From assembly GCA_963922205.1 (NCBI GenBank), contig CAWUHX010000253.1:186001-250000 (forward strand): a DNA stretch of 64,000 nucleotides, given 5' to 3'. How positions within the stretch are numbered: the stretch's first letter is position 1; every line of letters starts with the position of its first letter. Source of the DNA: Romanomermis culicivorax (lineage: Eukaryota > Nematoda > Enoplea > Mermithida > Mermithidae). Made by a program: the position numbers and the translations under genes. Shown in pieces: positions 1-12,500 of this stretch. The notes below the pieces were generated by a model. It made no database searches. It saw only the letters and a program-made list of their open reading frames with translations, and had not been told where the DNA came from.

Positions 1-405
1 CTTTTTTGGGCCGGGAGTCAGTAATTTCCAAAACTTTGGGAGGAGGGGTACCCCAAACAAAAAAATCGATTTTTTTAACGAAAAAAGTCCGAAAAAATGT
101 ATTCATGGCGCGAAGCGCTCATAAAATTCACATTTTTGACCTTTTTTTGTTAAAAAATTGACATTTTTCATGACAGGGGGTGGAATACAAATTTTTTTTC
201 GTTCTTGATAATGAAAACAAGGTCGTACATAGGTTTCCTAACATTCAAGCAGCATATTCTTCAACTTATATTTGTTAGATATGTGAAATTATTTGCTTAG
301 ACTGCACTTTTATAAAGCTTTAATGTTACTTTTTTGGAATCAAGCCAGTGTTTTTTTGTACTTTACAAACGAAACGGTCCAGAGTACAAACGAAAATTTG
401 GGCTT

Positions 406-782
406 CGTTTGTACCAGTACAAACGAAAATTTTTGGACAAAAAAATTTTTTGTTACTCAACAGCTGTCAGTATTCAGTATCAATGGACTTTGTAGGACTT
501 GTTTGTTATGCGTCCACATCGAAAACGACAAACTAGCAGCTGTGGCATAGTAATGAAAGCTTTTTGTAGAGTATTTCACTAGTGCATGTTATGTGCCTCA
601 TGATCAAGTGTTTTATGTGTCTGAATTTGTAGCCTTCTTATGTGTCTCGTGGAAATAGCCAACGTATTCATATTTGACAGCATGTTTGTTGCATTTTATA
701 ACAATGAATCTTTTTTTCAGCAATTTTTCGCAAATTTCGGAGTACAAACGGTTTTTGAGAGGTCGTTTGTACCAGTACAAAT
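406..782. repeat. Palindromic GTACAAACG motif, two copies
   Basis: CGTTTGTACCAGTACAAACG at 406-425 is a 9-bp inverted repeat with a 2-bp spacer. A near-identical copy is at 764-782. Both are surrounded by extra single GTACAAACG motifs (384-393 and 741-750), so each copy is a small cluster of the same word in both orientations. Role unknown. Confidence 0.5.
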
Positions 783-1854
783 GGACCGAGTACAAAAAAA
801 ACATTGAATCAAGCATGCTTTGTTTAGAAAAAATGTTAAGCATCATTCCCATTTTTTTGACGACTTTCTGTTCTCTCTTGCTCATTTTCGTTCGTCATAT
901 TCTCTATCATTGATGGAGTGGTCAAATCTGCTGGGGGTCAGCAAGAATGTGCTGGGGGTCAAAACCCCCCGTGCATGTGTGGACCTAACTTTAAACAATT
1001 TTTTGAGTGAAAAATTATGTAAACAATCTGACGACACTACTGATTTGTGTCAATTTTCTATTTGGAAGCATTTTATAAAAAAACATACTATAAATAATGT
1101 ATTGTAAAGTTCTGAAGTCGTGCAGGAAATTCTAGCAGGCCGAAACGGAAACGGTCAGTCATGGCATGGGAAAGTAAAAAACAAAAAGTATGAAAAGAAA
1201 AGCATCTGCATAACGTTGAAAATTACTGGAAACGTGTCAAAGCTAAATTCAAAAGAATGAATGAAACAAAAGATGGTTTTGTCGAAGGCTATCTGGAAGA
1301 ATTTATGTAGAGGGAGTGGTTCGGCCTTACTTTAGATTTGGCCTATGAAAATTCACTGAAACAAACAAACGAAAAGCAACCGTGTTGATGCGAAATTTGG
1401 GGATTAAAAGTTTGATTTTGGTCTAAGTTTTATGAACTACGACCTCACCGGCTATTTTAATGGTTGTTTGGTTCTCTTATTTATGTACCCTTTCGTTTTC
1501 TCATTAATTTCCCTTTGCTCCCTCCTTTTATGTCAAATTATGTTTGCTTTTTCGGTTTCTTTTTCCTTTTTTATGCTTTATTCTCTTTATTTTTCTCCTT
1601 CTCTTTTTCGTTCAACTTTAAACGCAGCTCTTTGGTTTTCGAATCTGAGACATGATAAAAATGTAATCGCGTTAAAAAGTGCACGAAAAGAGTACGCTAA
1701 AAATAGAACCAGACTGGCCGATATTTAACCACGCCCCCTTTACTAACCGTATTTGCTTAACCGTTGCTGTAGAAATTACGGGTCCCCGATTCTATAGTTA
1801 TGCCACGATTTCTGGAGGGGGGTTCCCATAGCACTTCCCCGCAATTACATGTAT

Positions 1855-2660
1855 GATTCAGTGGTATTAAGAACCGAAATTTTTATTTTTGGTGTTTGAT
1901 TCGAACAGAAGAATTAGATTTGTTGGCACAATTTCCAACCAAAAATTTACGCAATGCGACTTATAAACATCCTTAATTTAATCTTTATACCGTTTTTAGG
2001 CAGAAATTCGTAACCGAAAATTGAAGAAAAATGATAAATTCTATAAAAATATCTGAATTCTCGCAGCATTTGATTTCTTTCCGAATCATATGAACTGTTT
2101 TCTCGATCAGTTTTTGTTATCTCACTGACGTGACTATATAAAATGGGGTAGGCACGATTTTTATGCAAATTAATGCGGTGAAAGTATCTTTAGTTATGCC
2201 TCATCAAATTTTTGGCATAAAATTTTTGGAAGGTTTTCAGTATGCTTTTAGGGTGAAAAATTTTTTCTGCCATTAGCACAATTTTTTTGGCCCTTTGTGC
2301 CAATTGGCATGAATGTCCATGCAGAAAACACTGGTGCCTACTCTATTTTATCTAACCACGTCAGTGCGATAAGAAAAACTGGTCAAGAAAACAGTTTATA
2401 TGATTCAAAAAGAAAATTCAGATATTTTTATAGAATTTGTTATATTTTTCTTTAATTTTCGGCGTAGAATATCTTCTTAACACCGATGTGAAAAATGAAA
2501 GATGTCTATAATTGCTTTCTCCTGAAAAGAACTGAGCCACCCGAAAATCGCGTCGCGTAAATTTTGGTTGAAAAATTGTGCTAACAATGTCCATTTATCT
2601 GTTCGAATCAAACAGCAAAAATAAAAATTTCGGTTCCCAATCATACTGAATAAACAGTGG
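1855..2660. repeat. Fold-back inverted repeat with ~300-bp arms
   Basis: The left arm (about 1858-2155) reads as the reverse complement of the right arm (about 2335-2655), separated by roughly 180 bp. Matching landmarks are GAACCGAAATTTTTATTTTT at 1870 against its complement near 2635, and the CACTGACGTG segment near 2123 against CACGTCAGTG near 2358. No transposase frame is present. It looks like a MITE or fold-back element; arm identity is judged by eye as well over 70 percent with small indels. Confidence 0.7.
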
Positions 2661-3569
2661 AAGGTAACAAAATCTATTCATTCATCAGTCATTGACAATC
2701 TCAAAGTTTGTTGTGGTTACAATTCGCTCAGGCTCTAGAAGACAAAAAGTAATTAATCAGCCCCTAAAATGACTAAAAGTCGAGGAAATTCAGCCGTCGA
2801 TTAGTAAAAAAATTTGTGCCAACTGCAGTGTTTATTTTTTCTGCACACGGCTTTCTGCACACTGCAGAAAAGCCAAAAAAAGTTTCTGCACTGCTGTTTT
2901 CTCCTGTCATACCATACAATAATAGCGAATATAAGGAAAAAGTAAATTAAATATGTAATTCATTGATATCAGAAGTGTGTACACATCATCAAAATTATAT
3001 TCCTTCTCATAAAATAAATTTCGAAATAAATTCACAAAATATTTTCACCAAAATCTTTGTTAGTTGTTTTAAAAGTTCAGAATCAATGATTGACACATTA
3101 TTGAAGAGTATAATGTGATCAAACACATGACTCAAAAAATTCTGCACCAGTGCAGAAATCACAAAAAAAAAATATGCACAAAGCGTAAGAAGTTTGCACT
3201 GTGCAAAAAAAACACTGGCTAATTGGCACAAATGCTCACAATTTTTTGTGCCATTTCAATTTTTTTGTCACAAAAACACTGCTAAAGGGTCATCTATACT
3301 TGCCTTTTCCGACGGAATGGAATGTAATGGAACGGAAAGCAATCAACAGAAAGTTACCAAACGAAAGAGAAATTTTCGCTCCGGTTCGGTTGAGGGTTAC
3401 GGTCTTTCTAGAGTGAAAATTTATATATCTACTAGTTCTTTTAAATAAGTGTTGAGGATGAATATTCGTTCTATAGCGTTGTAGAACATTGAAACTCAAA
3501 AAAATTTTTGACGCTTAGCGCGGGAATATAAGATTACAGATGGGCCGAATCGATTTTTGACTACATCTT

Positions 3570-3800
3570 ACCAGACATGCAAGGCTAGAATTTGCCAGGG
3601 GAGGGTCCTCGAAATTTTTATCGAGGCGGTTGGGGGGTGGGTGAGCTGAGAAACAAAAAAGGTTCCACAAGCATGTTTTTTATACAAAATATGCATAAAA
3701 ATCGTCAAAAAAAACTTGGAAGGATTTTGGCAACTTTTTTTCGGGTCAAGGGGTTTACAGGGTCTCAGATAGGAAGGTTTACTCCGCAGACCTAAATCGA
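3570..3800 (+). repeat. Dispersed repeat, copy 1
   Basis: Shares an ordered series of blocks with 8950-9190: GGGAGGGTCCTCG, CATCGAGG-like, CCACAA, TTTTTATA, AAAATATGC, and GGGTCTCAGATAGGA. Same orientation in both places. Not coding. It probably represents an old interspersed element of this genome. Confidence 0.65.
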
Positions 3801-4777
3801 GACCCACGAAGTTGTAGTGATCGGATCCAGATTCATTATATGGGTTAAATATCATTGCAACCGGGTCCGGATATCCCTACCATTCCAATTAAAAATGAAA
3901 TTAATCATAAAAATATCAGCAGCAGCTGAAATCCTTGGAAATCTATCGTTATCACCCCTTTAATCTTAGTATAACACTGATAGTGTATTTTTCATCAGCA
4001 TAATCTGACTTAAGTTTTTCTACTTTTTTCTCATTTGCATGAATATGACTTCAAAAACAGAATGTATGTATAAGTGAGAAAAATGCATAAATAGAACACG
4101 TGTGCTCCAATAATAATGTTCTTAAAAATGCGGAAAACTAAAAAAATCGCTATAGTTTTCATGTGAAAAAATCTTCGAGGAAAAAATTCTTGTTACTGTT
4201 GTGTAGGTCTTTCCTTAGGGAGTAAAGAAAAATGGTTCAGTCGAAACTGGTTAGAACTTCCCTTTGGTTACTGATAGTCGGGTCCTCACAATGGGACCTC
4301 GTAGATTCCCAGAGGAAAATATATACCACTAGAAGGAACGACACCAAAGAGACTATAGAGGTCTCTCTTCTATTTTTCGTCCGGAATAGACTAACGCCTG
4401 GGCAAAAGGCCCTTCATCCACTTACCGTAATACCGATACAAATAAATAAATATCTTTATTAAACAAACAATAGTATTGAAGAAGGTGGACCGACCACTTA
4501 ATATTTATGCAAATCTAAAACAAGTTGTTGGGTGAAAGTTTTAATTGGGAGCGCAGGCATAAACCACATTGAATGATTTCACCATCATTTTCTCTTCTTT
4601 CTTTGGCGCTCCATTGCTATGCAAATTTGCCTGCGTCACTGGTCGCCAATCGTCGATTTGCCTGTCGACTTCCCGGTCGCGACTTAGGCAGCAAGGGTGC
4701 TCAACATTATCACTTGCTAATCGTACATATATATTCGCTGCTGGTTTATTTGATAACTATTTTTTTAGGGTTCAACG

Positions 4778-7700
4778 ATGTTAAAAATTTGTATTTTTCG
4801 ACGCGACAATGGCCATTTCCATTTTGACGACAAATTTTCTCTCATCCTCTGTACAATACCATTCCGCATTTTTCTATTTTTATTATTGCATTTTATTTAC
4901 TTTTGTAAATGTAACGATGATATTATATCAAATCTCGACAATTTGAACTCCCGCATCGAAAATTGGGACGGAAATTCTCCTTTTTATAAACCGAGAAAAC
5001 TATTTACCAACGAATTCGTCGTTCATTTTTTATCCAATGATAAAAATGCGGACGTTTTAGCCGAAGATTTAGCTCTTAAGTACGGTCTTTTGAACAAAGG
5101 TCGTATTTTAGACGACGATATTTTCATTTTTGTGCTTCCGCAACGAACTAAACGATCAACGAGGCCGATTAAACGTTACGACGATGTTTTACGGCGACTT
5201 AGAAGAGAAAGAGTGGTAAATTTGTTTGTCGTACTAAAAAGATTTATGCTTGATTTTTAGAATCTCGCTAAAAATATATTTTTTGACGTCATGTTCTCTC
5301 GTTTTTAGATCAAAGAAGTTGATCAAATAGTCGCAAAACGTCGTGTAAAACGCGATTTTATGAATCCCAGATTGCCTAATAGCGGCCTTTCTTTTCAAAA
5401 CTGCGCCTTATCGCGATGTAAAAATTCTACGATCAATCAAAATTTATACCCCAATGATCCAGAATGGAGGAATATGTGGTATTTGGTGAGCTAAACTTTT
5501 ACAAACTTGAATACATACAATGGAATGATTATTTTTTTCAGAGTGATCAATTTAATCATAATATAAAAGAGGCTTGGTCGCTGGGTGTTACGGGGAAAGA
5601 TGTCGTTGTGACTATCCTAGATGATGGTTTAGAAATTACTCACCCGGATATTGAGCAGAATTATGTGGGTTGAAAGTATTTTCATTATTGCTTCTTTTCT
5701 TTCTTTTACTTTTTTCGTTCTCTTTCTCTCTCAGCTAGGAATGAAATTTAGGAATTGACAAGTTTATTAAATCTTTCAGCTTTTCATCTTCCACGACTTT
5801 TTCAATTTTTTAATAGCACTTTTTTTCTGAGTTGAAATGAAATGTAGATATCGACAAGTTTCATATTTTCTATTTTTTGCTGTTATTTTTCATGTATTTT
5901 GATCATTTTTCTCTGTTTCATTTGGTTTATTTTTACATATTACAATTACAAGTACACATTCGAATATCAAAAAGAATTGTCTCGGTTAAGATGGAATGGT
6001 AAGGTGGACAAATTTTTCGGATTTATATTTCTTCATTATCTTTACTATTGCTTCATTATTTTTATTGTTGCTTAATTTTTCTTTTTTCAAGTTTTCATTT
6101 GTTTCCTTGTTTATTTCATTTCCTCTTTTGTTCTGGTTTGTTTTTATATTTTTGTCTATTTTTCAGGATTTTTTCTTTTTAGGACCCAAGGGCCAGTTAC
6201 GACGTCAACGACAACGATAACGACCCGACGCCCAGGTATTTAGTCTCTGTGGACAATAAACACGGAACTCGATGTGCCGGTGAAGTGGCCGCTGTCTACA
6301 ATAATTCCATGTGCATCGTTGGCGTCGCCCACGGCGCTCGTATCGGCGGTAAGCGATTTTTTAGCCTCTGAATTTTTTTTCCAACAGATTCGCTGTTTTT
6401 TCCATTGAAAAATCTTTTTCTTAGGCGTCAGAATGTTGGATGGGGACGTGACTGATGTGATCGAAGCCGCTAGCCTAAGTCACAATAGGCAACACGTGGA
6501 CATTTATTCGGCCAGCTGGGGCCCCGAAGATGACGGAAAATCGTTGGACGGGCCGGCCAAGTTAGCCAGTTTGGCTTTCAAACAAGGAGTTGAACAGGTG
6601 TTTTTCGTTTAAAAACTAAAATTTTATGACGTTTTTAATTTCCGGCCTATTTTTCAATGTTTTTGGAAGGCGTTTGTTCATTTTCCTGCCGAGAGATTCT
6701 TGGTTCTCTTCTGTCGCCTCAATTTTAGTTTTCAGTTTTAAATGACAAAAAATGAAATTTGGACACTTCAAGACGGAAAACTCTTGAGAATTTCCTCGAG
6801 ATTTTTAGTGACTTTTCCTTCTAACCTAATGTTCACTATTTCGATGGCTTCGCGTCACAAATGTTTTTATGGTTTTTTTGACAAAATGACAATTTTTTGA
6901 GGAAGTCGGAATGATTTCACTTCAATGACCTTATCCTAAAATTTTGAACAATCGTTGACCCCACATTGACCTCGGCGCTTCCTTGCATATGAAATCTGAA
7001 GAGCTAAACGGTGAAATATCCTGTGCCTTTAAGTTTGTAATCTTAATATTCTACCTTAGTGAGGTAGTAAGTACAAAAGAATCATGGCGAAAATCACGGA
7101 AGACCGCTTTTTGTAGTTCTTTAAAGCTCCCTCCGAAACTAATCGTTTGCATAGACTCATTTTTCGAGTCAAACTGAGTGTGATATTTTCGACGCAAAAA
7201 TTTGGTGATCCCTTCAAATTAGAAATTTTTACATTCAAAATAATTTTTTCCCTTTTTTAGGGTCGAGGCGGATTGGGTTCAATTTTCGTATGGGCTTCTG
7301 GTAACGGAGGCGTCTATATGGACAGTTGCAGTTGCGATGGTTACGCGAACAGTATTTACACGTTGAGTATTTCGTCGGCCACTGAACGCGGCTTGGTGCC
7401 TTGGTATAGCGAAGCATGCAGTTCAACGATGGCCGCCACGTATAGTAGCGGCGCGCCGGACGAAAGACGAATTGTGAGCTCAAAAGTTTGATAATTTGAT
7501 ATTTTTTTTATTTAAAAATAAGCAAAAAATGGTAATTACAGATTTAAAATTCGCTGTTTTTTCACTTTTAAAGAAAAAATACATTGTTGTATTATTTGTT
7601 AGGTTACAATCGACGTGCATCACGATTGTACGAACGCTCATACGGGTACAAGCGCTTCGGCTCCTTTAGCAGCCGGTATTTGTGCATTGGCCTTGGAGGC

Positions 7701-10700
7701 TAATCGAAATTTGACGTGGCGCGATATGCAACATATTGTCGTTCGGACGGCCCAACGACGTTCTCTATACGCCGCCGATTGGAGCGTTAATGGCGTTGGA
7801 CGTCAAGTAACTTGCACATATTTTCTTTTTCTGAAAGTATATACGTACTTTTCTTCTGTTCTTCTCGTTGTTTCTTTTTTCCGCTTCTGTCGGTTTCTCT
7901 TCGTTTCATTCCTTGACTGTTCGTTTGCTTTACGATTTTTGCTCAAGCTTCTCTATCTTTATTTTCTTTTCTCTTTGTCTATGTTTTTTTCGTTTCCTTT
8001 GGTTTCTTTTTTGTTCTGTTTCTTCTGCCTTCTTTAATTTGATCTTTTCCTCATTTCTTTATTTTCGTCTCGCGTCTATTTATTTTCGCTCTGTCTCTTT
8101 TTCCGTTTCTACTCTTCTTTTCTTTCACATTTTCCTTTTATCATTTCCCTTGTCGTTCGCCACTCTCATTTTGCTCTCTTTTTGGAATTTTCGTTTGTTT
8201 CTATTTCTTCACTTTGGTTTTCGTTTCCTTCATTTTTTGCCTCTTTTGTACCTTTCGTTCGCTGTCTTTTCGCATATTTTCTCATTTTTTCCGCTTTTTT
8301 GCTGCCTATCCGTTTCGTATCTTTCTCTCTTTTAGCATGCCTTTTATTTATTTTCGCTACTCTTCTTTTACTTTCTTTTTGTTTCTGTTTGTTTCTTTCT
8401 AATGTTCTTGTAGTTATTTCGTTCTTTTTTGCTTTTTTGGGTTTTCTTTCTTTCTGTATGCTATTGCTTCTTTTCTTTGCTTGTATTTTGCTTTATCTTA
8501 TTTTAATTTCCGTTTCTTGCTTTGTTACTTTTCGTTTCGTTTTCTTGTTTTCTCGCTTTTCGTTTATTGCTCTTCTTTTTCTTTTTTCCTCCCTTTTCTC
8601 GTAGTTTTTCACTTTCCGCCCTTCTTGTTTTTTCCTTGCCTTCGCCTCTTTTCTTTTTCCTTGTTTTGTTTTCTTATTGTTTCGCTTCTTTTGCTTTTCG
8701 TTTCTTTTTTCTGTCTCCCTTCTTTTGCGCCTTTTGGTTCTTTTCCCATCTTCTCCTTACTGTTTCTCCCTTTCGGGTTGTTTTGTTTTTTTGTTCTTTT
8801 TGATTCTTACGCTTCGGTTGTTTTTTCTCATTTCCTTTCGTTGTCTTTCTTTCGCTTCTGTTTCTTTTATTTTTACTTCTTTCGCTCTCTTTCCATTACT
8901 TTTGTTTGATTTCTTTTCTTTCGTTCGTTTTAGTTTTACATGTTTGCATCAGACATGTGCGGCAAGAATTCCTTAGGGGGAGGGTCCTCGCACTTTTCAT
9001 CGAGGGGTTTGGAGTGAGCGGGCAAAAAACAAAACGCGAGCTCCACAAATATGGTTTTTATATAAAATATGCGGAAATTTATCAGGAAAACAGTCTTTGG
9101 AAAGTTTAGTGTAGGGTAATTTTTGACCTTTCCGGGTCTGGAGATATTTAGGGTCTCAGATAGGAGGCTTTACCGCATACCCACATGTGCGATTTGCTCC
9201 TATTTCACTTGGTTTATCTTACAATTCAGTCATTCTATTTTAGTTTAGCCACTCCTTCGGCTACGGGTTAATGGACGCCGCCGCAATGGTCAAATTGGCT
9301 CGAACATGGACGGGAAGCGGCGAACAAAAGATTTGTACATTGAGCAGTCGTAAATTTGTGTGAGATAAATAATGCAAAGTATTATATTCACCTTTATTGC
9401 TGACTTTTCATTCAGATCGATTAAAGAAATGTCGCTCGCCGTAGAAAACATGAACGTCAGCGAATCGGACCATTGTTGGACAACGACGGGTCAATCTTTT
9501 TCGAAAGTTTTTTTCTTGGAACATGTTCAAGCGCGCATAACTTTAAATACGACTGGCAAAAGGGGCGATTTACAAATCTATTTGACGTCACCAGCTGGTA
9601 TTTTTTTGCCTGGATTTTGTCCTTTTTTCTAGCATTTTTGGTTCCTCTTTTCCAGGTACGAAATCGACACTTTTATCAAAAAGAGCCAACGATTTTGATC
9701 AACGCAAAGGTTTTGTCAATTGGCCTTTCATGAGCGTCCACGCGTGGGGAGAAAGAGTTTTCGGTCAATGGAAATTAGAAATTCGAAATGATGCTCAGCA
9801 TGGTGAGCGGAAGATCTTTTTGAATAAACGAAATTTTTTTTCTCGTAAAACTGTTTCAGAAATTTCTGTAATTTGTGAGAATTTTCTGAAAACTTATCCA
9901 ATTTTGAAATTTAGGTGCCAGTTTGATCCGCTGGGACCTCATTTTTCACGGCACAACAGAAGAAATAGGACCGACGGGACTTAACAGTGGTCAAAATGTC
10001 ATCGATCAAGTTTTATACTCGACCGATCAAAATCTCAGATGTTGCGGTTATTCGCCTCTAAATCTATGTTTAGGTTAGTTTTTATCGCTCATTTTCAACT
10101 TTCGTTCCTATTTTGCATCCATTTTAGCTTCAATTTTGTTGTGCAGAATAATAATTGGCCGATCTCACATTAGTATAATTTCGTTAATTTCTAAATTTTT
10201 CTCTTATTTAGCGTCCTAGAGTCTACGATTTACATTGGTGATGGTTCTTTTAACCGGACTACTCCTACGAAAAGTAAATCACGTAGTTTATATGGGTTTA
10301 CAAAACTAACAGTATTTGCTTCTGCTAAAAAGGCTTCTTAATATACTTGGATGCAATATTAAGAAGCTTAAAACGGAATTTTCTCGATGGAATCTGAATT
10401 ATGAAATCTACGAAATGGTGCGGATAACTCGATCAACTGACGAAAAAACTTACAGGTCCTACTTACTCCTTTTTGGAAGATATTTACATGTATTTACTTA
10501 CCCCTTTTGTGACATATAGCATGGGGGAGGAAGTTTCTGTCAAAAAGGTAAAATGGTCGAATTTCACCCGCCTAAATACAAATGATTTTCCGGGGATTTG
10601 TGGATAGAAGATTGAGAAAACAATATAAATTTGGCTTATGTGAGATTTGATGTTAAGAAACAAGTGGGTTGATTTTGTTTAGCATCGATTTGATTGATGT

Positions 10701-11417
10701 ACAAGATATCAGTTGTAGTAATTTTTGACGCATTTCTGCGCGAAATCGCACAAGTTTTTGTCGCATAATTACGGAAATTTTTCGATTAGGAATAATTGAT
10801 AAATTTATTTTTCAGCTTGTAAACCCGGCCATGTTCTATTCCAAGGGAGGTGTCTCGATCAATGCCCAATTCAATATCAAATAATCAATAAATCCGAATG
10901 CGAAACTACCGCTTACTGCACACCTTGCCCCGGTTACTGTAGCGCTTGTACGGAATCCTGCGCATCGAAATTATGTATATATGGGTTCGAATACAACGAA
11001 AAATTGAAAATTTGCGAAAAATCCAATTTACGAAACATCAAAGGACCGGTTCGAAGATTATTTAATCATTACAATTTGTTCAAAAATCACAAAAACGTCA
11101 AGACCGTCACTCTATGGAATAGTTTTTCCATGGGTGTCGTTTGCGTTTTTGTTGCGGTGGCGATCGTGTTATTCGTGGCGATAAAATTCTTCAGAAAAGA
11201 TAGTGCTGTCAACTCCATCAGAGAAGTCGAGGGAAATCGTTCGACCGAACAACCGCCGGCCGCCAATACTACGCTACGCCCGAATAAGAAAAACCGTGCT
11301 CGGATACTGTGGCGGAATTGGATTGTGAAAAAACCTGCGACATCGAGCGCAGAATTCGATATGCAAACTATGCCCGGTCCGCAGAATACGAATTGTTGCA
11401 GAGATGTCGAGAATTAA
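4778..11417 (+). CDS. Furin/kexin-type proprotein convertase, 12 coding exons
   Basis: A calcium-dependent subtilisin-family endoprotease that cleaves secretory precursors after dibasic sites, expected in the Golgi and at the cell surface. Exons by splice signals and phase: 4778-5215, 5309-5485, 5542-5664, 6183-6348, 6425-6597, 7261-7473, 7603-7806, 9244-9359, 9416-9597, 9656-9802, 9915-10073, 10816-11417; they join without frame breaks to 899 aa. A hydrophobic N-terminal segment (about residues 20-45) is followed by a prodomain with dibasic sites ending RRVKR at 157-161. Catalytic residues are D232 (ILDDG), H273 ([10 protein letters not shown]), N374 (oxyanion, WASGNGG) and S447 (GTSASAP). 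The P domain spans about 500-699, then a cysteine-rich furin-like repeat, a membrane helix at about 805-825 and a cytoplasmic tail. This full layout matches the membrane-anchored furin branch (bli-4/kpc-1 type in worms). The start is the first ATG after an acceptor-like T-run; an upstream exon cannot be excluded. Confidence 0.93.
5665..6182 (+). other. Convertase intron 3, pyrimidine-rich
   Basis: Intron between the catalytic Asp exon and the catalytic His exon, bounded by GTGGGT and TTTTTAG. It is strongly T- and C-rich on the sense strand. Open frames inside it are phenylalanine- and leucine-rich artefacts of that composition. Confidence 0.8.
7807..9243 (+). other. Convertase intron 7 with 1.1-kb polypyrimidine tract
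   Basis: The longest intron of the gene (donor GTAACT, acceptor TATTTTAG). About 7830-8935 is almost entirely T and C on the sense strand, with frequent TTTCTTT and CGTTTC words but no fixed period. Long Phe/Ser/Leu frames across it are composition artefacts. The final 250 bases hold the second copy of the dispersed repeat. Confidence 0.8.
8950..9190 (+). repeat. Dispersed repeat, copy 2, inside convertase intron 7
   Basis: Homologous by ordered blocks to 3570-3800 (GGGAGGGTCCTCG, CATCGAGG, GGGTCTCAGATAGGA). It begins just after an ACATGT word and ends near another ACATGT word at 9183, a possible short terminal repeat. No coding capacity. Confidence 0.65.
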
Positions 11418-11471
11418 GGTTAACGTATTCATACATTCAATGCTGCCTTCTTTCCAGTGCAATCTTGCCAG

Positions 11472-11477
11472 AATAAA
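11472..11477 (+). promoter_or_regulatory. Polyadenylation signal of the convertase gene
   Basis: AATAAA lies 55 bases after the TAA stop of the convertase. It is the first canonical signal downstream and is close enough to give a short 3' UTR. Confidence 0.6.
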
Positions 11478-12040
11478 TTTGTTTTCACGATTGGCTGAAT
11501 CAGTGTTTTAAGCTGTAAAAGTCTGAAATTGGGCGCCGTTTTAGAGCCGTTCGAAAATATCAAAGTTGTGTAACTCCCATTATTGGCGGAGTTACTGTAC
11601 GGGTCGTTGGAGCTTAGCTGGCCACCTCGCGTTGGTAATGTTATCATATATTTCTTTTATCTTTTGTTCTTTGTGTTGCTCATGTTTTCTTTCATATATG
11701 TTTTTGAATTTTTATCTTTTTTCTCTGCTTTCCTTCATTTTCTTTTTTGTCATCCACTTTTTTCTTTATTAAACGAATACATTACAAGTTACTTCTTTTT
11801 GTTTCTCTTTTTCTGTTCTCCTCATTCTTTTTCTATTTTGTTATTTTTTTACATTCATTTTCTTCCTTTCTTGCTGCTTTCTCTGTTTTGTTTCATCTTT
11901 CTTGTCACTTTTTAATGTTTTTTTTCTTTTTCTAGTGCTTTTTCAACCTACTTTCACTTATTCTTAGTGTCTTCATTTTTGTTGATGTTTCCTTTCTCTT
12001 GACCTTTTCTTTCTTCCACTATTCTTTTGTTTACTCGGGT
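11478..12040. other. Intergenic, pyrimidine-rich tract
   Basis: No gene seen. About 11640-12030 is T/C-rich on the plus strand, similar in character to convertase introns 3 and 7. Short Phe-rich open frames here are not believed. Confidence 0.6.
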
Positions 12041-12105
12041 TGAGCCAAAAAAGGCGACCGGTACTTACTTTCATAGTTTTCAAATGCGTGAAGCTTTTTT
12101 AATTG
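12041..12105 (+). repeat. Inverted repeat arm, outer pair (left)
   Basis: Begins TGAGCCAAAAAAGGCGAC and includes ACTTTCATAGTTTTCAAA and TGAAGCT. The reverse complement of 26230-26286 shows the same words in the same order. This could be the terminal inverted repeats of one old element now split by later insertions, or two solo copies of one repeat in opposite orientation. Confidence 0.5.
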
Positions 12106-12319
12106 TTTCCTGGTGTCGATAGATAAAACATGTATCATCGAAACTGCAAAGTTTCGGCGAGATTGCTCGAATATTGACTGACTATAGAATCAAAAATACT
12201 AAACGTCGACTTTTTTCCAAATAAATATTGAAAAATTGACAAAATCAACATGATTCGCTTCAGAAAAGTACGATAGGTCCAATCATAAGAATCATCACAG
12301 CTGGAAACTACAAGAGAGC

Positions 12320-12500
12320 CGTTTTAGTCCCAAATTACAGAACGCGGGTAAAATAAAATTGAGGTAAAAGTAAAATCTTGGATAATGTAACCCATGTTAA
12401 ATCCGCCAATTTGCCCGTCTTTTATCAACGATTTTACCCATGTTTAACTCGGAAATTTACCCGACTTCTTTAGTTTTCATATTACAGAACGTAGGTAAGT
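12320..12500 (+). repeat. Inverted repeat arm with GGGTAAAATCG-like motifs (left)
   Basis: Starts at CAAATTACAGAACGCGGGTA and continues with several degenerate copies, in both orientations, of a GGGTAAAATCG word; a second ATTACAGAACGTAGGTA boundary lies at about 12483. The right arm at 22825-23077 has the same design in reverse, ending in the complement of CAAATTACAGAA. Together they look like subterminal regions of one non-autonomous DNA element. Confidence 0.55.

Larger units (their letters stand above)
1..4777. other. Non-coding 5' region with repeats
   Basis: No gene can be supported here. Open frames are short and compositionally ordinary (for example 4232-4462) and show no recognisable domain. 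The stretch is AT-rich. It contains a short palindromic motif near 406 and 764, an ~800 bp inverted repeat at 1855-2660, and one copy of a dispersed repeat at 3570-3800, listed separately. The last 20 bases before the convertase start carry a T-run ending in AG at 4767-4768, so an upstream non-coding exon or a trans-splice acceptor is possible. Confidence 0.6.

Noticed and set aside
1432..1728. Membrane-protein-like open frame
   Set aside because: Hydrophobicity comes from a T-rich stretch; no family resemblance or supporting splice signals.
4232..4462. 76-codon open frame just upstream of the convertase
   Set aside because: No recognisable domain; too short to defend.
7615..8976. Long Phe/Leu/Ser-rich open frames in three phases
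   Set aside because: They lie in convertase intron 7 and result from a T/C-only sequence that rarely makes stop codons.
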